DNA from: Rothia kristinae NBRC 15354
Lineage (GTDB): Bacteria > Actinomycetota > Actinomycetes > Actinomycetales > Micrococcaceae
Assembly (NCBI RefSeq): GCF_001570865.1
Contig: NZ_BCSM01000012.1
Coordinates: 27,184-91,183 of the forward strand
Length of the DNA: 64,000 bases
Direction of reading: 5' to 3'
In this document: one piece after another, positions 41,990 through 50,400 of the stretch
Position numbering within the stretch: position 1 is the first letter of the stretch
Layout: each line of letters opens with the position of its first letter
The notes under the pieces: model-generated
What the model was told of the DNA's origin: nothing
Database searches by the model: none
The model's input: only the letters and a program-made list of their open reading frames with translations
Translations under genes and position numbers: made by a program

Positions 41990-43165
41990 CTACAGCTCCA
42001 CGGCGGCCAGCAGCTGGCCGATCTCGACCTTGGACAGGTTGCGCACGGTGCCCTGCTTCTGGGAGCCGATGCGCACCGGCCCCATCTCGGTGCGCACGAG
42101 CTTCTCCACCGGGTGTCCGACGGCGTCGAACAGGCGGCGCACGATGCGATTGCGCCCGGAGTGGATGGTGACCTCCACGAGCAGGTGCCCGGGGGTGGAG
42201 TCCACGAGCCGGAACTCGTCGACCCTGGCCACCCCGTCCTCCAGGCGGATGCCCTTCTTCATCTCCGCGCCGACCCCGTGCTCCATGGGCCCGCGCACCT
42301 GCACCAGGTACTTCTTGGGCACCTCGTAGGAGGGGTGCATCAGCCGGTTGGCCAGCTCGCCGTCGTTGGTCAGCAGCAGCAGCCCCTCGGTGGCCACGTC
42401 CAGGCGCCCCACGTGGAAGATCCGCTCGCGCTTGTTGGGGTCCAGGTAGTCGGTGATGCAGGGCCGGCCCTCCGGGTCCTCCATGGTCGCCAGCACGCCC
42501 TCGGGCTTGTTGAAGGCGTAGTAGACCTTGGACTCGTCGGTCTGGATGGTGATCCCGTCCACCTGCACGGTGGCCTTGGCCGGGTCCACGCGCACGCCGA
42601 GCTCCGTGACGGGCTGGCCGTCGACGACGACGCGCCCCTCCTCGATCATCTGCTCGCAGACCCGGCGGGAGGCGACCCCGGCCTGGGCCATGAGCTTCTG
42701 CAGGCGCACCCCATTGGGGTCGTGCACGTCCAGCCGGTCCACGGGGGCGGCCCGGGGGCGGCGGGGCCGGTGCGGGCCGCGGTAGTGCTGCTCGGCCCGG
42801 CGCTCCCCGCGCTCCTGGGCGAAGATCTTGCCGGACTGGCCCTTGCGGGGCCGGAACTTCTTCGAGTCGGACTTATTCGCTCCGGACTTCACGGCCGGCG
42901 CGTCCCGGCGCCCGCCGGGCCGGGGCCCGCCGACCCGCTTCTCCCCCGGCTTGGCCCCCGGGCGGGAGGAGGCGGGGCGGCCCGGGCGGGGCTTGCCGCT
43001 CGGTCGCCCGGAGCCTCCGGGCTTGGGTCCGCGGTAGGGGCCGGGCTTGGCGGAGCCTGCGCCCCCTGTGCTGCCGCTGGCGTTGTTCTGACGTCCCGTC
43101 GATCTGCTGGCCATGGTGTCCTTCATCTTCTCGTGCTGGGTCCCGCGGCGTGCGGGTCCCCTCAT
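41990..43165 (-). CDS. rluB: Ribosomal large-subunit pseudouridine synthase (RluB/RsuA family)
   Basis: About 391 residues. The first 140 are Gly/Pro/Lys/Arg-rich and disordered (GPKPGGSGRPSGKPRPGRP), probably rRNA-contacting. Then an S4 domain (RLQKLMAQAGVASRRVCEQ) and the synthase core with the catalytic Asp in GRLDVATEGLLLLTNDGELA and HSGRNRIVRRLFDAVG. The start is placed at ATG 43165, which overlaps the scpB stop (ATGA) with AGGAAG upstream; ATG 43126 or 43114 would shorten only the disordered tail. It modifies 23S rRNA uridine. Confidence 0.92.
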   Translation of the reverse strand: MRGPARRGTQHEKMKDTMASRSTGRQNNASGSTGGAGSAKPGPYRGPKPGGSGRPSGKPRPGRPASSRPGAKPGEKRVGGPRPGGRRDAPAVKSGANKSDSKKFRPRKGQSGKIFAQERGERRAEQHYRGPHRPRRPRAAPVDRLDVHDPNGVRLQKLMAQAGVASRRVCEQMIEEGRVVVDGQPVTELGVRVDPAKATVQVDGITIQTDESKVYYAFNKPEGVLATMEDPEGRPCITDYLDPNKRERIFHVGRLDVATEGLLLLTNDGELANRLMHPSYEVPKKYLVQVRGPMEHGVGAEMKKGIRLEDGVARVDEFRLVDSTPGHLLVEVTIHSGRNRIVRRLFDAVGHPVEKLVRTEMGPVRIGSQKQGTVRNLSKVEIGQLLAAVEL

Positions 43166-44016
43166 CGGTGGTCTTCCTGCCCCGGTGGCGCCGGTGCGCG
43201 GCGGCGCGGTGCGGGCGCCCGGTCCTCGTACTCGGCCACGTCCTCCGCCCCGGGCAGGTGGGGGGCGATGGGCGGCAGGTCCGCGAGGGATTCCAGGCCG
43301 ATCTTCTCCAGGAACAGCGGGGTCGTCTCGAAGAGGGTCGCCCCGGATTCCCCGGGTTCCTGGGCTTCGACGACGAGGCCGCGGGTGCGCAGGGTCCGCA
43401 CGACGCCGTCCACGTTCACGCCGCGGATCGAGGAGACCCGGGCGCGGGAGATCGGCTGGCGGTAGGCGATCACCGCGAGGGTCTCCAGGGCGGCCTGGGA
43501 GAGCTTCGCGGTCTGCCCCTCCTGCACGAAGCGGCGCACCCAGGGGGCGAAGTCCGTGCGGGAGTACAGCCGCCACCCGCCGGCGACCCGACGCAGCTCC
43601 ACGCCGCGCGGCTCGCGGACCCGGGACCCGGCGGTCTCCCGCGCACGCGCCTGAACGGCGGACTCTTCAGCATACCGCGCCGAGTCCGCGCCGTCGCGGT
43701 CGCCTGCCTCACGCTCGGCGGCATCAGACGCCGCGGTGCCGAGGCCGACGGCGTCGGGGTCGGTGGTGCTGTTCTCGGCGGTGCTGTGCTCGAGGGTGCC
43801 GCCATCGTCCGGGACGGGGTGCCCGTCGTAGTCCCGGGCCAGCTGCTCCAGGGCCGCGGCCACCTCGGCGGCCGGCACCTGAAGCGCCTCGGCCAGCTCG
43901 AGCTCGTCCACCGGGGCCGCGGCGACGATCAGGATGGCCTCCACGGCCGCCCGGACCCCTCCGGGACGCAGCCGCACCGAGGACTCCTCCTCGCGCCCGG
44001 TCTGCTCCTCGTTCAT
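43162..44016 (-). CDS. scpB: Segregation and condensation protein B with internal low-complexity insertion
   Basis: A 284-residue kleisin-interacting subunit of the SMC-ScpAB complex. Two winged-helix domains are seen: residues about 17-65 (VRAAVEAILIVAAAPVDELE) and about 135-230 (GVELRRVAGGWRLYSRTDF, SQAALETLAVIAYRQPISRA, RGVNVDGVVRTLRTRGLV). Between them lies an insertion of about 60 residues rich in Ala, Glu, Asp and Ser that standard ScpB lacks, splitting the first domain from its usual continuation. It overlaps scpA by 4 bp upstream and rluB by 4 bp downstream. Confidence 0.93.
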   Translation of the reverse strand: MNEEQTGREEESSVRLRPGGVRAAVEAILIVAAAPVDELELAEALQVPAAEVAAALEQLARDYDGHPVPDDGGTLEHSTAENSTTDPDAVGLGTAASDAAEREAGDRDGADSARYAEESAVQARARETAGSRVREPRGVELRRVAGGWRLYSRTDFAPWVRRFVQEGQTAKLSQAALETLAVIAYRQPISRARVSSIRGVNVDGVVRTLRTRGLVVEAQEPGESGATLFETTPLFLEKIGLESLADLPPIAPHLPGAEDVAEYEDRAPAPRRRAPAPPGQEDHR

Positions 44017-44882
44017 GGTCTGGCCTCCTCGGCTGCGCCGGCGTCGGCCCTCGCGCCGGCGGCGGTGCCCGCGCCGGCGGGGCTCTGGGCGACGGCGGCA
44101 GCCCCTTGGTAGTCGTCCGCGGCCAGTCGGGCCGCGCTCCAGGTGGGGTCCTCCCCCACCCAGCGCACCGTCAGGTCCCCCAGCGGGGTCTCCTGGGCGA
44201 AGGCGACGACCCGGTCCCGGTGCATCTCCAGCAGGGCCAGGAACCGCACGACGACCACCAGCAGGTCCTCGGCGTCGGCGACCAGGCGCGCGAAGCTCAG
44301 CGCGGCCCCGGGCCGCAGCCGGGCGGCCAGGTGCTCGGCCTCCTCCCGCACGGTGACCCGTGCGCCGTGCAGGTGATCGGTGCCGACCTCCTGCGGGTCC
44401 TCCTGCCGCGGGGTCAGGGCCCGCTCGGCCAGCCGGGCCAGGTCCTGCGGGCTCGCGGTGAACACCAGCTCGGGCAGGGCCGAGGCCAGCTCCGGTTCCA
44501 GGGGCACGGTGCGGGCGAAGCGGCTGCGCTCGGCGTCGAAGCGCTCGGCGAGGATTCCGGAGACGTCTTTGAAGGCCTTGTACTGCAGGAGCCGGGCGAA
44601 CAGCAGGTCGCGGGCCTCCAGCATCGCGATGTCCTCCTCGTCCTCCACCTGCCCGGCCGGCAGCAGCCGGGCGGCCTTCAGGTCCAGGAGGGTCGCGGCG
44701 ACGACGAGGAACTCGCTGGCCTCGTCCAGAGCCCGCTCCAGGCCGGTGTCGCGCAGGGCCCGCACGTAGGCGATGAACTCGTCGGTGACCTCGGCCAGCG
44801 CGACCTCGGTGATGTCCAGGCGCCGCTGCCCGATGAGGTTGAGCAGCACCTCGAAGGGCCCGGCGAAGTTCTCCAGGGTCAC
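44013..44882 (-). CDS. scpA: Segregation and condensation protein A (kleisin)
   Basis: The kleisin subunit of the SMC complex, shown here from GTG 44882 (289 residues): TLENFAGPFEVLLNLIGQ, RRLDITEVALAEVTDEFIAY, SEFLVVAATLLDLKAARLLP. The frame is open further upstream and encodes EADEAAGGFSV just before this GTG, which resembles the true N-terminus of actinobacterial ScpA. GTG 44882 has no ribosome site. GGAGG six bases before a CTG at 44978, which overlaps the parA stop, is a much better context, so the real protein is probably 32 residues longer. The C-terminal 40 residues are Ala-rich. Confidence 0.92.
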   Translation of the reverse strand: MTLENFAGPFEVLLNLIGQRRLDITEVALAEVTDEFIAYVRALRDTGLERALDEASEFLVVAATLLDLKAARLLPAGQVEDEEDIAMLEARDLLFARLLQYKAFKDVSGILAERFDAERSRFARTVPLEPELASALPELVFTASPQDLARLAERALTPRQEDPQEVGTDHLHGARVTVREEAEHLAARLRPGAALSFARLVADAEDLLVVVVRFLALLEMHRDRVVAFAQETPLGDLTVRWVGEDPTWSAARLAADDYQGAAAVAQSPAGAGTAAGARADAGAAEEARP

Positions 44883-44974
44883 GGAGAACCCGCCCGCGGC
44901 CTCGTCGGCCTCGGGCGGGTCCGCCGCCGCGGCGGCGAGATCCCCGGGCGCACCCGGGGCGGGGGCCGCCTGGA

Positions 44975-45841
44975 TCAGCGGGAGCCTCCGCGCTCGATGA
45001 GCTCCTTGGCCAGCTCCCGGTAGGCGATCGCCCCGGTGTGGGTGGGGGCGTAGGTCAGGATCGGCTCCGCGGAGACGGTTGCGTCCGGGAACTTCACGGT
45101 GCGCTTGATGACGGTGTCGAAGACCTTGTCACCGAAGGCGTCCACGATGCGGGCCAGCACCTCCTTGGAGTGCAGGGTGCGGGAGTCGAACATCGTCGCC
45201 AGGACCCCGTCGATGCGCAGGTCCGGGTTCAGCCGGTCCTGGACCTTCTCGATGGAGTCCACCAGCAGGGCCACGGCCCGCAGCGCGAAGAACTCGCAGA
45301 TCAGGGGGATGATGACCCCGTCCGCGGCGGTCAGGGCGTTGACGGTGAGCAGCCCCAGGGAGGGCTGGCAGTCGATGAGCACGACGTCGTAGTCGTCCTT
45401 GACCTTCTTCAGCGCGGAGGACAGCACCTGCTCGCGAGCGACCTCGTTGACCAGCTGCACCTCCGCGGCGGAGAGGTCGATGTTGGCCGGCAGCAGGTCC
45501 ATGTTCGGGAAATCGGTGGCCCGGATGGCCTCGCGCACGTCCGTCTTGCGATCCATCATCACGGTGTACACGGTGGTGTCCAGCTCGTGCGGGTTCACGC
45601 CGAAGCCGGCGGACAGGGCGCCCTGGGGATCGAAGTCCACCATGAGCACCCTGCGTCCGAGCTCCGCGAGCGCGGCGCCGAGGTTGATGGTCGAGGTGGT
45701 CTTGCCGACCCCGCCCTTCTGGTTGACCATCGCGATCACCCGGGCGGGGCCGTGCTCGGTCAGCTCGGGGGGATCGGGGAAGGTGCGCAGGGGGCGCCCG
45801 GTGGGCCCGAGGTTGGCGTCGGGGGTAGTAGATGCAGTCAC
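44975..45841 (-). CDS. ParA-family ATPase of the scpAB locus
   Basis: A 288-residue deviant Walker ATPase: IAMVNQKGGVGKTTSTINLG (Walker A at about 42-49), VLMVDFDPQGALSAGFG, DVVLIDCQPSLGLLTVNAL. This is the ParA/Soj homologue regularly placed before scpA in actinobacteria, distinct from the chromosomal parAB near the origin. It probably works with the SMC complex in chromosome organisation. GTG 45841 has GGAAAG about eight bases upstream. It is the first gene of the parA-scpA-scpB-rluB-tyrA-cmk-der unit. Confidence 0.92.
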   Translation of the reverse strand: MTASTTPDANLGPTGRPLRTFPDPPELTEHGPARVIAMVNQKGGVGKTTSTINLGAALAELGRRVLMVDFDPQGALSAGFGVNPHELDTTVYTVMMDRKTDVREAIRATDFPNMDLLPANIDLSAAEVQLVNEVAREQVLSSALKKVKDDYDVVLIDCQPSLGLLTVNALTAADGVIIPLICEFFALRAVALLVDSIEKVQDRLNPDLRIDGVLATMFDSRTLHSKEVLARIVDAFGDKVFDTVIKRTVKFPDATVSAEPILTYAPTHTGAIAYRELAKELIERGGSR

Positions 45842-45890
45842 AAGCGGCTTTCCGTCGTCGGGGACAGTTCTGGCTCGGGATTAAACCCTA

Positions 45891-45916
45891 CCGCCCCGCC
45901 GGGGAGGGCGGGGCGG
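45891..45916 (-). terminator. Terminator-like hairpin between dctA and parA
   Basis: Perfect 10-bp arms CCGCCCCGCC/GGCGGGGCGG (45891-45900, 45907-45916) around a 6-base loop. On the minus strand TAGGGTTTAATCC follows, which gives a short T-rich tail and may double as the parA -10 region. The remaining part of the 162-base gap shows nothing else. Confidence 0.6.
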
Positions 45917-46003
45917 GTTCGGGGCAGCGGCGCTGGACGGGCGGGCCCGACCGGGACGGCGTCGCACCCGGTGGGGCGGACGGGGCGCCGTTCCGGGCTC
46001 GGG

Positions 46004-47470
46004 TCAGGAGTCCAGGTCCTGGATCGTCGTGGAGCCGGCCTGCCGGGGACCCTCGACGGTGGGCATCTGCTTGGTCGGGGACTTCAGCACGACGGCCTGG
46101 TCCACGTTCCTGTCCCCCTGGACCTCCTCGTAGTGCGGGTTCTCCGCGAGGTCGGCCTCGTTGAAGGGCAGCTCGCCGTCGAGCACGCGCCGTGCCCGGT
46201 CCAGATCCACCATGCGGTTCCACCTGCCCATCAGCAGGGTGGCCACGGCGTTGCCGGTGAAGTTGGTCAGGGCGCGGGCCTCGGACATGAACTTGTCGAT
46301 GCCCACGATCAGGGAGACCCCGTCCACCAGCTCGGGTCGGTGGGACTGCAGGCCGCCGGCCAGGGTGGCCAGGCCCGCGCCGGTGACCCCGGCCGCGCCC
46401 TTGGAGGCGATGATCATGAAGATCAGCAGGGAGACCTGCTCGCCGATGTTCAGCGGCTTGCCCATGGCGTCGGCGACGAAGATCGAGGCCATGGTCAGGT
46501 ATATCGCGGTGCCGTCGAGGTTGAAGGAGTACCCGGTGGGCACGACGATGCCGACGACGGACTTGTCCACCCCGGTGTGCTCCATCTTGGCGATCAGCCG
46601 CGGCAGGGCTGCCTCGGAGGATGAGGTGGAGAAGATCAGCAGGTACTCCCGCCCGAGGTACTTCAGCAGCTTGAGGATGTTCAGCCCGGTGGCCAGCTTC
46701 AGCAGCCCGCCGAGGATCACGAGAATGAACAGGGCGCAGGTGATGTAGAAGGCCAGCATCAGCAGGGCCATCTGCCCGACGGCCTTGATCCCGGTGGCCC
46801 CGACGACCCCGGCCATGGCCCCGAAGGCACCCAGCGGAGCGACCCACATGATCATCATGAGGATGCGGAAGACGACGGCCTGCAGATAGGTGATGAACTT
46901 CAGGATGGGTTTGCCCGCCTCGCCCATGCGCTGCAGGGCGAAGCCCACCAGCAGCGCCACGAACAGGGCCTGGAGGATGTTCCCGGAGACGAGGGCGTTG
47001 AGCAGGGAGCTGGGAATGATGTTGAGCAGGAAGTCCACGGTGTGGTTGCCGGTGTTGGCCCAGCCGGTGGATTCGGCAGCGGCGACCTCGTAGTGGCCCG
47101 AGTGGTAGTGCAGGTCGTCCCCGGGGTGGATGAGGTTGCCCACGACCAGGCCGATGACCAGGGCGAAGGTGGACATCAGCACGAAGTAGATCAGCGCCAT
47201 CCCGCCGACCCGACCCACCGTCGCGGCCTTGGCCACCGAGCCGACGCCGATGACGATGGTGCAGAAGATCACCGGAGCGATGAGCATCTTGATCAGCGCG
47301 ACGAAGCCGGTGCCGATGGGCGCGAGCGCCTTCCCGGTGCCGGGGGCGATCAATCCGAGGGCCGCGCCGAGCACGACCCCGGCGATCACGGACAGGTACA
47401 GCAGGTGGGTTCCCGAGCGGTACCACGGGGTGGCGGACGCCGAGCGGGCGGCGTCGGAGGTCTGGGCCAT
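46004..47470 (-). CDS. dctA: C4-dicarboxylate:cation symporter DctA
   Basis: A 488-residue transporter for succinate, fumarate and malate. About eight membrane helices and two re-entrant loops, with FSTSSSEAALPRLI, VPTGYSFNLDGTAIYLTMAS, IASKGAAGVTGAG and IVGIDKFMSEARALTNFTGN, all classical DctA signatures. The C-terminal 50 residues are a soluble tail. ATG 47470 follows GAGGAG by six bases. Its place beside prpE and the methylcitrate operon fits use of C4 acids and propionate, since methylcitrate cycling returns succinate and pyruvate. Confidence 0.93.
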   Translation of the reverse strand: MAQTSDAARSASATPWYRSGTHLLYLSVIAGVVLGAALGLIAPGTGKALAPIGTGFVALIKMLIAPVIFCTIVIGVGSVAKAATVGRVGGMALIYFVLMSTFALVIGLVVGNLIHPGDDLHYHSGHYEVAAAESTGWANTGNHTVDFLLNIIPSSLLNALVSGNILQALFVALLVGFALQRMGEAGKPILKFITYLQAVVFRILMMIMWVAPLGAFGAMAGVVGATGIKAVGQMALLMLAFYITCALFILVILGGLLKLATGLNILKLLKYLGREYLLIFSTSSSEAALPRLIAKMEHTGVDKSVVGIVVPTGYSFNLDGTAIYLTMASIFVADAMGKPLNIGEQVSLLIFMIIASKGAAGVTGAGLATLAGGLQSHRPELVDGVSLIVGIDKFMSEARALTNFTGNAVATLLMGRWNRMVDLDRARRVLDGELPFNEADLAENPHYEEVQGDRNVDQAVVLKSPTKQMPTVEGPRQAGSTTIQDLDS

Positions 47471-47510
47471 GAACGGCTCCTCGCAGGTGGATGAGATGGT
47501 GTGCCAGGCG

Positions 47511-47516
47511 ATCCTA
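47511..47516 (-). promoter_or_regulatory. Candidate -10 box for dctA
   Basis: TAGGAT on the minus strand, 41 bases before the dctA start in an AT-richer patch. An ATGCAT-centred imperfect palindrome (GATATGCATC) lies just upstream at about 47527-47536 and could be an operator. No clear -35 was seen. Confidence 0.4.
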
Positions 47517-47579
47517 TACCGTCATGATGCATATCGCGTCCTCCGCATCACACGCGGGATCCTTCAGGGTCGCAGGGCG

Positions 47580-49499
47580 TCAGGAGCCGCGCAGCACGGG
47601 CACCAGGTCCTCCAGCACGGCCGGATCCTCGATGGTGGAGGGCACGCGGCAGTCCTCGCCGTCGGCGATCTGGCGCATCGTCTTGCGGAGGATCTTGCCG
47701 GAGCGGGTCTTGGGCAGCGCGGAGACCACCCGCACGTGCTTGAAGTCGGCGACCGCCCCGATGCGCTGGCGCATCATCGCCACCAGCTCCTCGCCCAGCC
47801 GCCGCTCCTCGATCTCGGCGTCCCGACGCAGCACCACGTAGCCGGAGGGCCGCTGCCCCTTGAGCTCATCGGCCACCCCGATCACCGCGGCCTCGGCCAC
47901 CGCGGGGTGCGCGGCCAGGACCTGCTCCATCGCCCCGGTGGACAGCCTGTGCCCGGAGACGTTGATGACGTCGTCCGTGCGTCCCATGACGTAGACGTAG
48001 CCGTCCGCGTCGAGGTAGCCGGAGTCCCCCGTGGCGTAGCAGCCCTCGAAGGCGGACAGGTAGGAGGAGACGAAGCGCTGGTCATCGCCCCACAGGGTCG
48101 GCAGGCACCCCGGTGGCAGGGGCAGGCGCAGCACCAGGTTGCCCTCGGTCCCGGCGGGCACGGGCTCGCCGAGCGGTCCCAGGACCTCCACCCGGTACCC
48201 GGGCACGGGCACCGTCGGGGAGCCGGATTTCACCGGCAGGGGCTCCAGCCCGCGCGGATTCGCGGCGATGGGCCAGCCCGTCTCGGTCTGCCACCAGTTG
48301 TCGATCACCGGCACGCCCAAGACCTCCTCGGCCCAGCCGAGGGTTTCCGGGTCCAGTCGCTCCCCCGCCACGAACAGGGTCTGCAGGTCGGACAGGTCGC
48401 AATCCCGGATCAGCTCGCCGTCGGGGTCGGCCCGGCGGATCGCGCGCAGCGCGGTGGGTGCGGTGAACAGGGCCCGCGCGTGGGCCTGGGCCGCGACCCG
48501 CCAGAACGCGCCGGCGTCGGGGGTGCCCACCGGCTTGCCCTCGTAGAGCACGGTGGTCGCCCCGGTCAGCAGGGGCGCGTAGACGATGTAGCTGTGCCCG
48601 ACGACCCACCCGACGTCGGAGGCGGTGAACATCGTCTGGCCCGGTCCGACGTCGTAGATCGCCTCCATGGACCAGCGCAGGGCCACCGCGTGGGAGCCGG
48701 CGTCGCGCACGACGCCCTTGGGGGCGCCGGTGGTCCCGGAGGTGTAGAGGATGTACAGCGGGTCGGTGGCTCGGACGGTGGTGCATCCGGCGGGCTCGGC
48801 GGCGGCCGCGGCCTCCTCCCAGTCCCGCCAGGCGCAGGCGGGCTGCCCGTCGGTCCCGGCCCGGGCCGCGACCTCGGCCAGCGTGGTCGCGAAGCCCTCG
48901 CGGTGGCGCACGAAGACCGCGCCCGGCGGGTGCTCGGCCAGGCGCAGCGCCTCCTCCACGGCCGGCAGGTACTCGATGCGCCGCGTGGGCTCGATCCCGC
49001 CGGTGGCGGTGACGACGGCGACCGGGCGGCAGTCGTCGATCCTGCTGGCCAGCTCCGCCGGGGCGAAGCCGCCGAAGACGACGGAGTGCACGGCGCCCAG
49101 CCGGGCGCAGGCGAGCATGGCCACGGGGGCGGCGGGGATCATCGGCAGGTAGATCAGCACCCGGTCCCCCGTGCCCACCCCGGCCGCGGCCAGCGCCCCG
49201 GCGAAGGCCGCGACCTCCTCTTGGAGGCGGGCGTAGGTGATCTCGGTGCGGGCGCCGGTGACCGGGGAGTCGTGCAGGATCGCCACCTGGTCCCCGCGCC
49301 CGTCGCGCACGTGCCGGTCCACCGCGTTGAAGCAGGTGTTCAGCGTCGCATCGGGGAACCAGCGGTACAGCGGGGCGGCGGAGTCGTCCAGGGCCCGGGT
49401 GGGGGCCTGCTCCCAGTCGATCAGCTGCGCCGCGCGCAGCCAGAAGCCCTCGGGATCCTCGAGGCTCTCGGCGTAGGTCCGGCGGTAGGTGGGGGTCAT
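47580..49499 (-). CDS. prpE: Propionyl-CoA synthetase (propionate-CoA ligase)
   Basis: A 639-residue acyl-CoA synthetase of the acetyl/propionyl-CoA group: LNTCFNAVDRHVRDGRGDQV, LYILYTSGTTGAPKGVVRD (AMP-binding motif), TMFTASDVGWVVGHSYIVYA, DNWWQTETGWPI, and the catalytic lysine in KTRSGKILRKTMRQIADGED. WWQTETGWPI, where acetyl-CoA synthetases usually read WWQTETGG, together with the prp neighbourhood favours propionate. ATG 49499 has AGGAG about 11 bases upstream. It is divergent from the gntR-prpDBC operon across a 178-base control region. Confidence 0.9.
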   Translation of the reverse strand: MTPTYRRTYAESLEDPEGFWLRAAQLIDWEQAPTRALDDSAAPLYRWFPDATLNTCFNAVDRHVRDGRGDQVAILHDSPVTGARTEITYARLQEEVAAFAGALAAAGVGTGDRVLIYLPMIPAAPVAMLACARLGAVHSVVFGGFAPAELASRIDDCRPVAVVTATGGIEPTRRIEYLPAVEEALRLAEHPPGAVFVRHREGFATTLAEVAARAGTDGQPACAWRDWEEAAAAAEPAGCTTVRATDPLYILYTSGTTGAPKGVVRDAGSHAVALRWSMEAIYDVGPGQTMFTASDVGWVVGHSYIVYAPLLTGATTVLYEGKPVGTPDAGAFWRVAAQAHARALFTAPTALRAIRRADPDGELIRDCDLSDLQTLFVAGERLDPETLGWAEEVLGVPVIDNWWQTETGWPIAANPRGLEPLPVKSGSPTVPVPGYRVEVLGPLGEPVPAGTEGNLVLRLPLPPGCLPTLWGDDQRFVSSYLSAFEGCYATGDSGYLDADGYVYVMGRTDDVINVSGHRLSTGAMEQVLAAHPAVAEAAVIGVADELKGQRPSGYVVLRRDAEIEERRLGEELVAMMRQRIGAVADFKHVRVVSALPKTRSGKILRKTMRQIADGEDCRVPSTIEDPAVLEDLVPVLRGS

Positions 49500-49677
49500 G
49501 GCGCAGGGTCTCCTTCCGTGCTGTGCAGACCAACATAGTGTTCTGCGCCATAGCTGACAAGGGCAGTGAATACACAACATCCGTTCGAAGCGACGGGAAC
49601 TGCCGTTGTTGCCCCATCCGGAGAAGTTCTGTATACATGGAGTCATCCACATCACAGCGACAGCGAGGAGGGGACGG
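49500..49677. promoter_or_regulatory. Divergent prpE / gntR-prpDBC control region
   Basis: AT-richer than its surroundings. Contains the perfect palindrome TGTATACA (49630-49637), 40 bases before the gntR start, and a related TGAATACA (49567-49574) 63 bases away. Both fit the GT-N(0-4)-AC style of GntR/FCD-family operators, so the first gene product probably binds here to control both directions. Confidence 0.5.
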
Positions 49678-50400
49678 GTGCGAGCATCGGACCGGGTCTA
49701 CGGGATCCTGCGCGAGGAGATCATCGGGTGGCACCGGCCTCCCGGGACGATCCTCGGCGAGGTCGAGCTGGCCGATCAGCTCGGCGTCTCCCGCACCCCC
49801 GTGCGCGAGGCCGTCTCCCGGCTGCTCGGGGACGGACTGGCCGCACCCCGCCCGGGCCGCGGCGTCGTCGTCGCCGAGGTCTCCGCGGACGGCGTGCGCG
49901 AGATGTTCGAGCTGCGCGAGGCCCTGGATACCCAGACCGCGGCCCTGGCGGCCCGGCGGGCGGATCCGCGGGTCTTCGACCGGCTGGCCGAGCGCCTGGA
50001 GCGGATGGGGGCCGCGCTGGCCGGGGACGACGCCGATCGCAGCGCCTACTACGCCCTGGTGGCCTCGCTGGACGAGGCCCTGGACGAGGCCGCGGACAGC
50101 GCCTGGCTGCGCCACGCCCAGGAGCAGCTGCGAGCGCACCTGCAGCGGGTGCGCCGGCTGTCCCGGAAGGACGAGGCGCGCCTGCGCGCGGCGGCCGCCG
50201 AGCACGCCCAGATCGCCCGCGCCGTGGCCTCCGGGGATCCCGAGCTGGCCCGCGCCGCGACCCTGGTGCACCTGGATCGGGCGCTGAGCGCCATCCTGCG
50301 GGCCGTGCGCCGCCTCGAGCACCAGCAACCCGCACCGACCCCGGTGGACGTCCACCCTCTGGGCCCCGCCGCCCCGAAGATCGAAAGGACTGACCCGTGA
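49678..50400 (+). CDS. GntR-family (FCD) transcriptional regulator of propionate catabolism
   Basis: A 240-residue protein with an N-terminal winged helix ([40 protein letters not shown]) and a C-terminal all-helical FCD domain ([20 protein letters not shown]). GTG 49678 follows GGAGGGG. The last base of its final sense codon begins GTGA, which is also the prpD start: regulator and enzyme genes are translationally coupled. It likely senses a propionate-derived acid such as 2-methylcitrate; in other actinobacteria prp genes have other types of regulator, so this is inference. Confidence 0.86.
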   Translation: MRASDRVYGILREEIIGWHRPPGTILGEVELADQLGVSRTPVREAVSRLLGDGLAAPRPGRGVVVAEVSADGVREMFELREALDTQTAALAARRADPRVFDRLAERLERMGAALAGDDADRSAYYALVASLDEALDEAADSAWLRHAQEQLRAHLQRVRRLSRKDEARLRAAAAEHAQIARAVASGDPELARAATLVHLDRALSAILRAVRRLEHQQPAPTPVDVHPLGPAAPKIERTDP

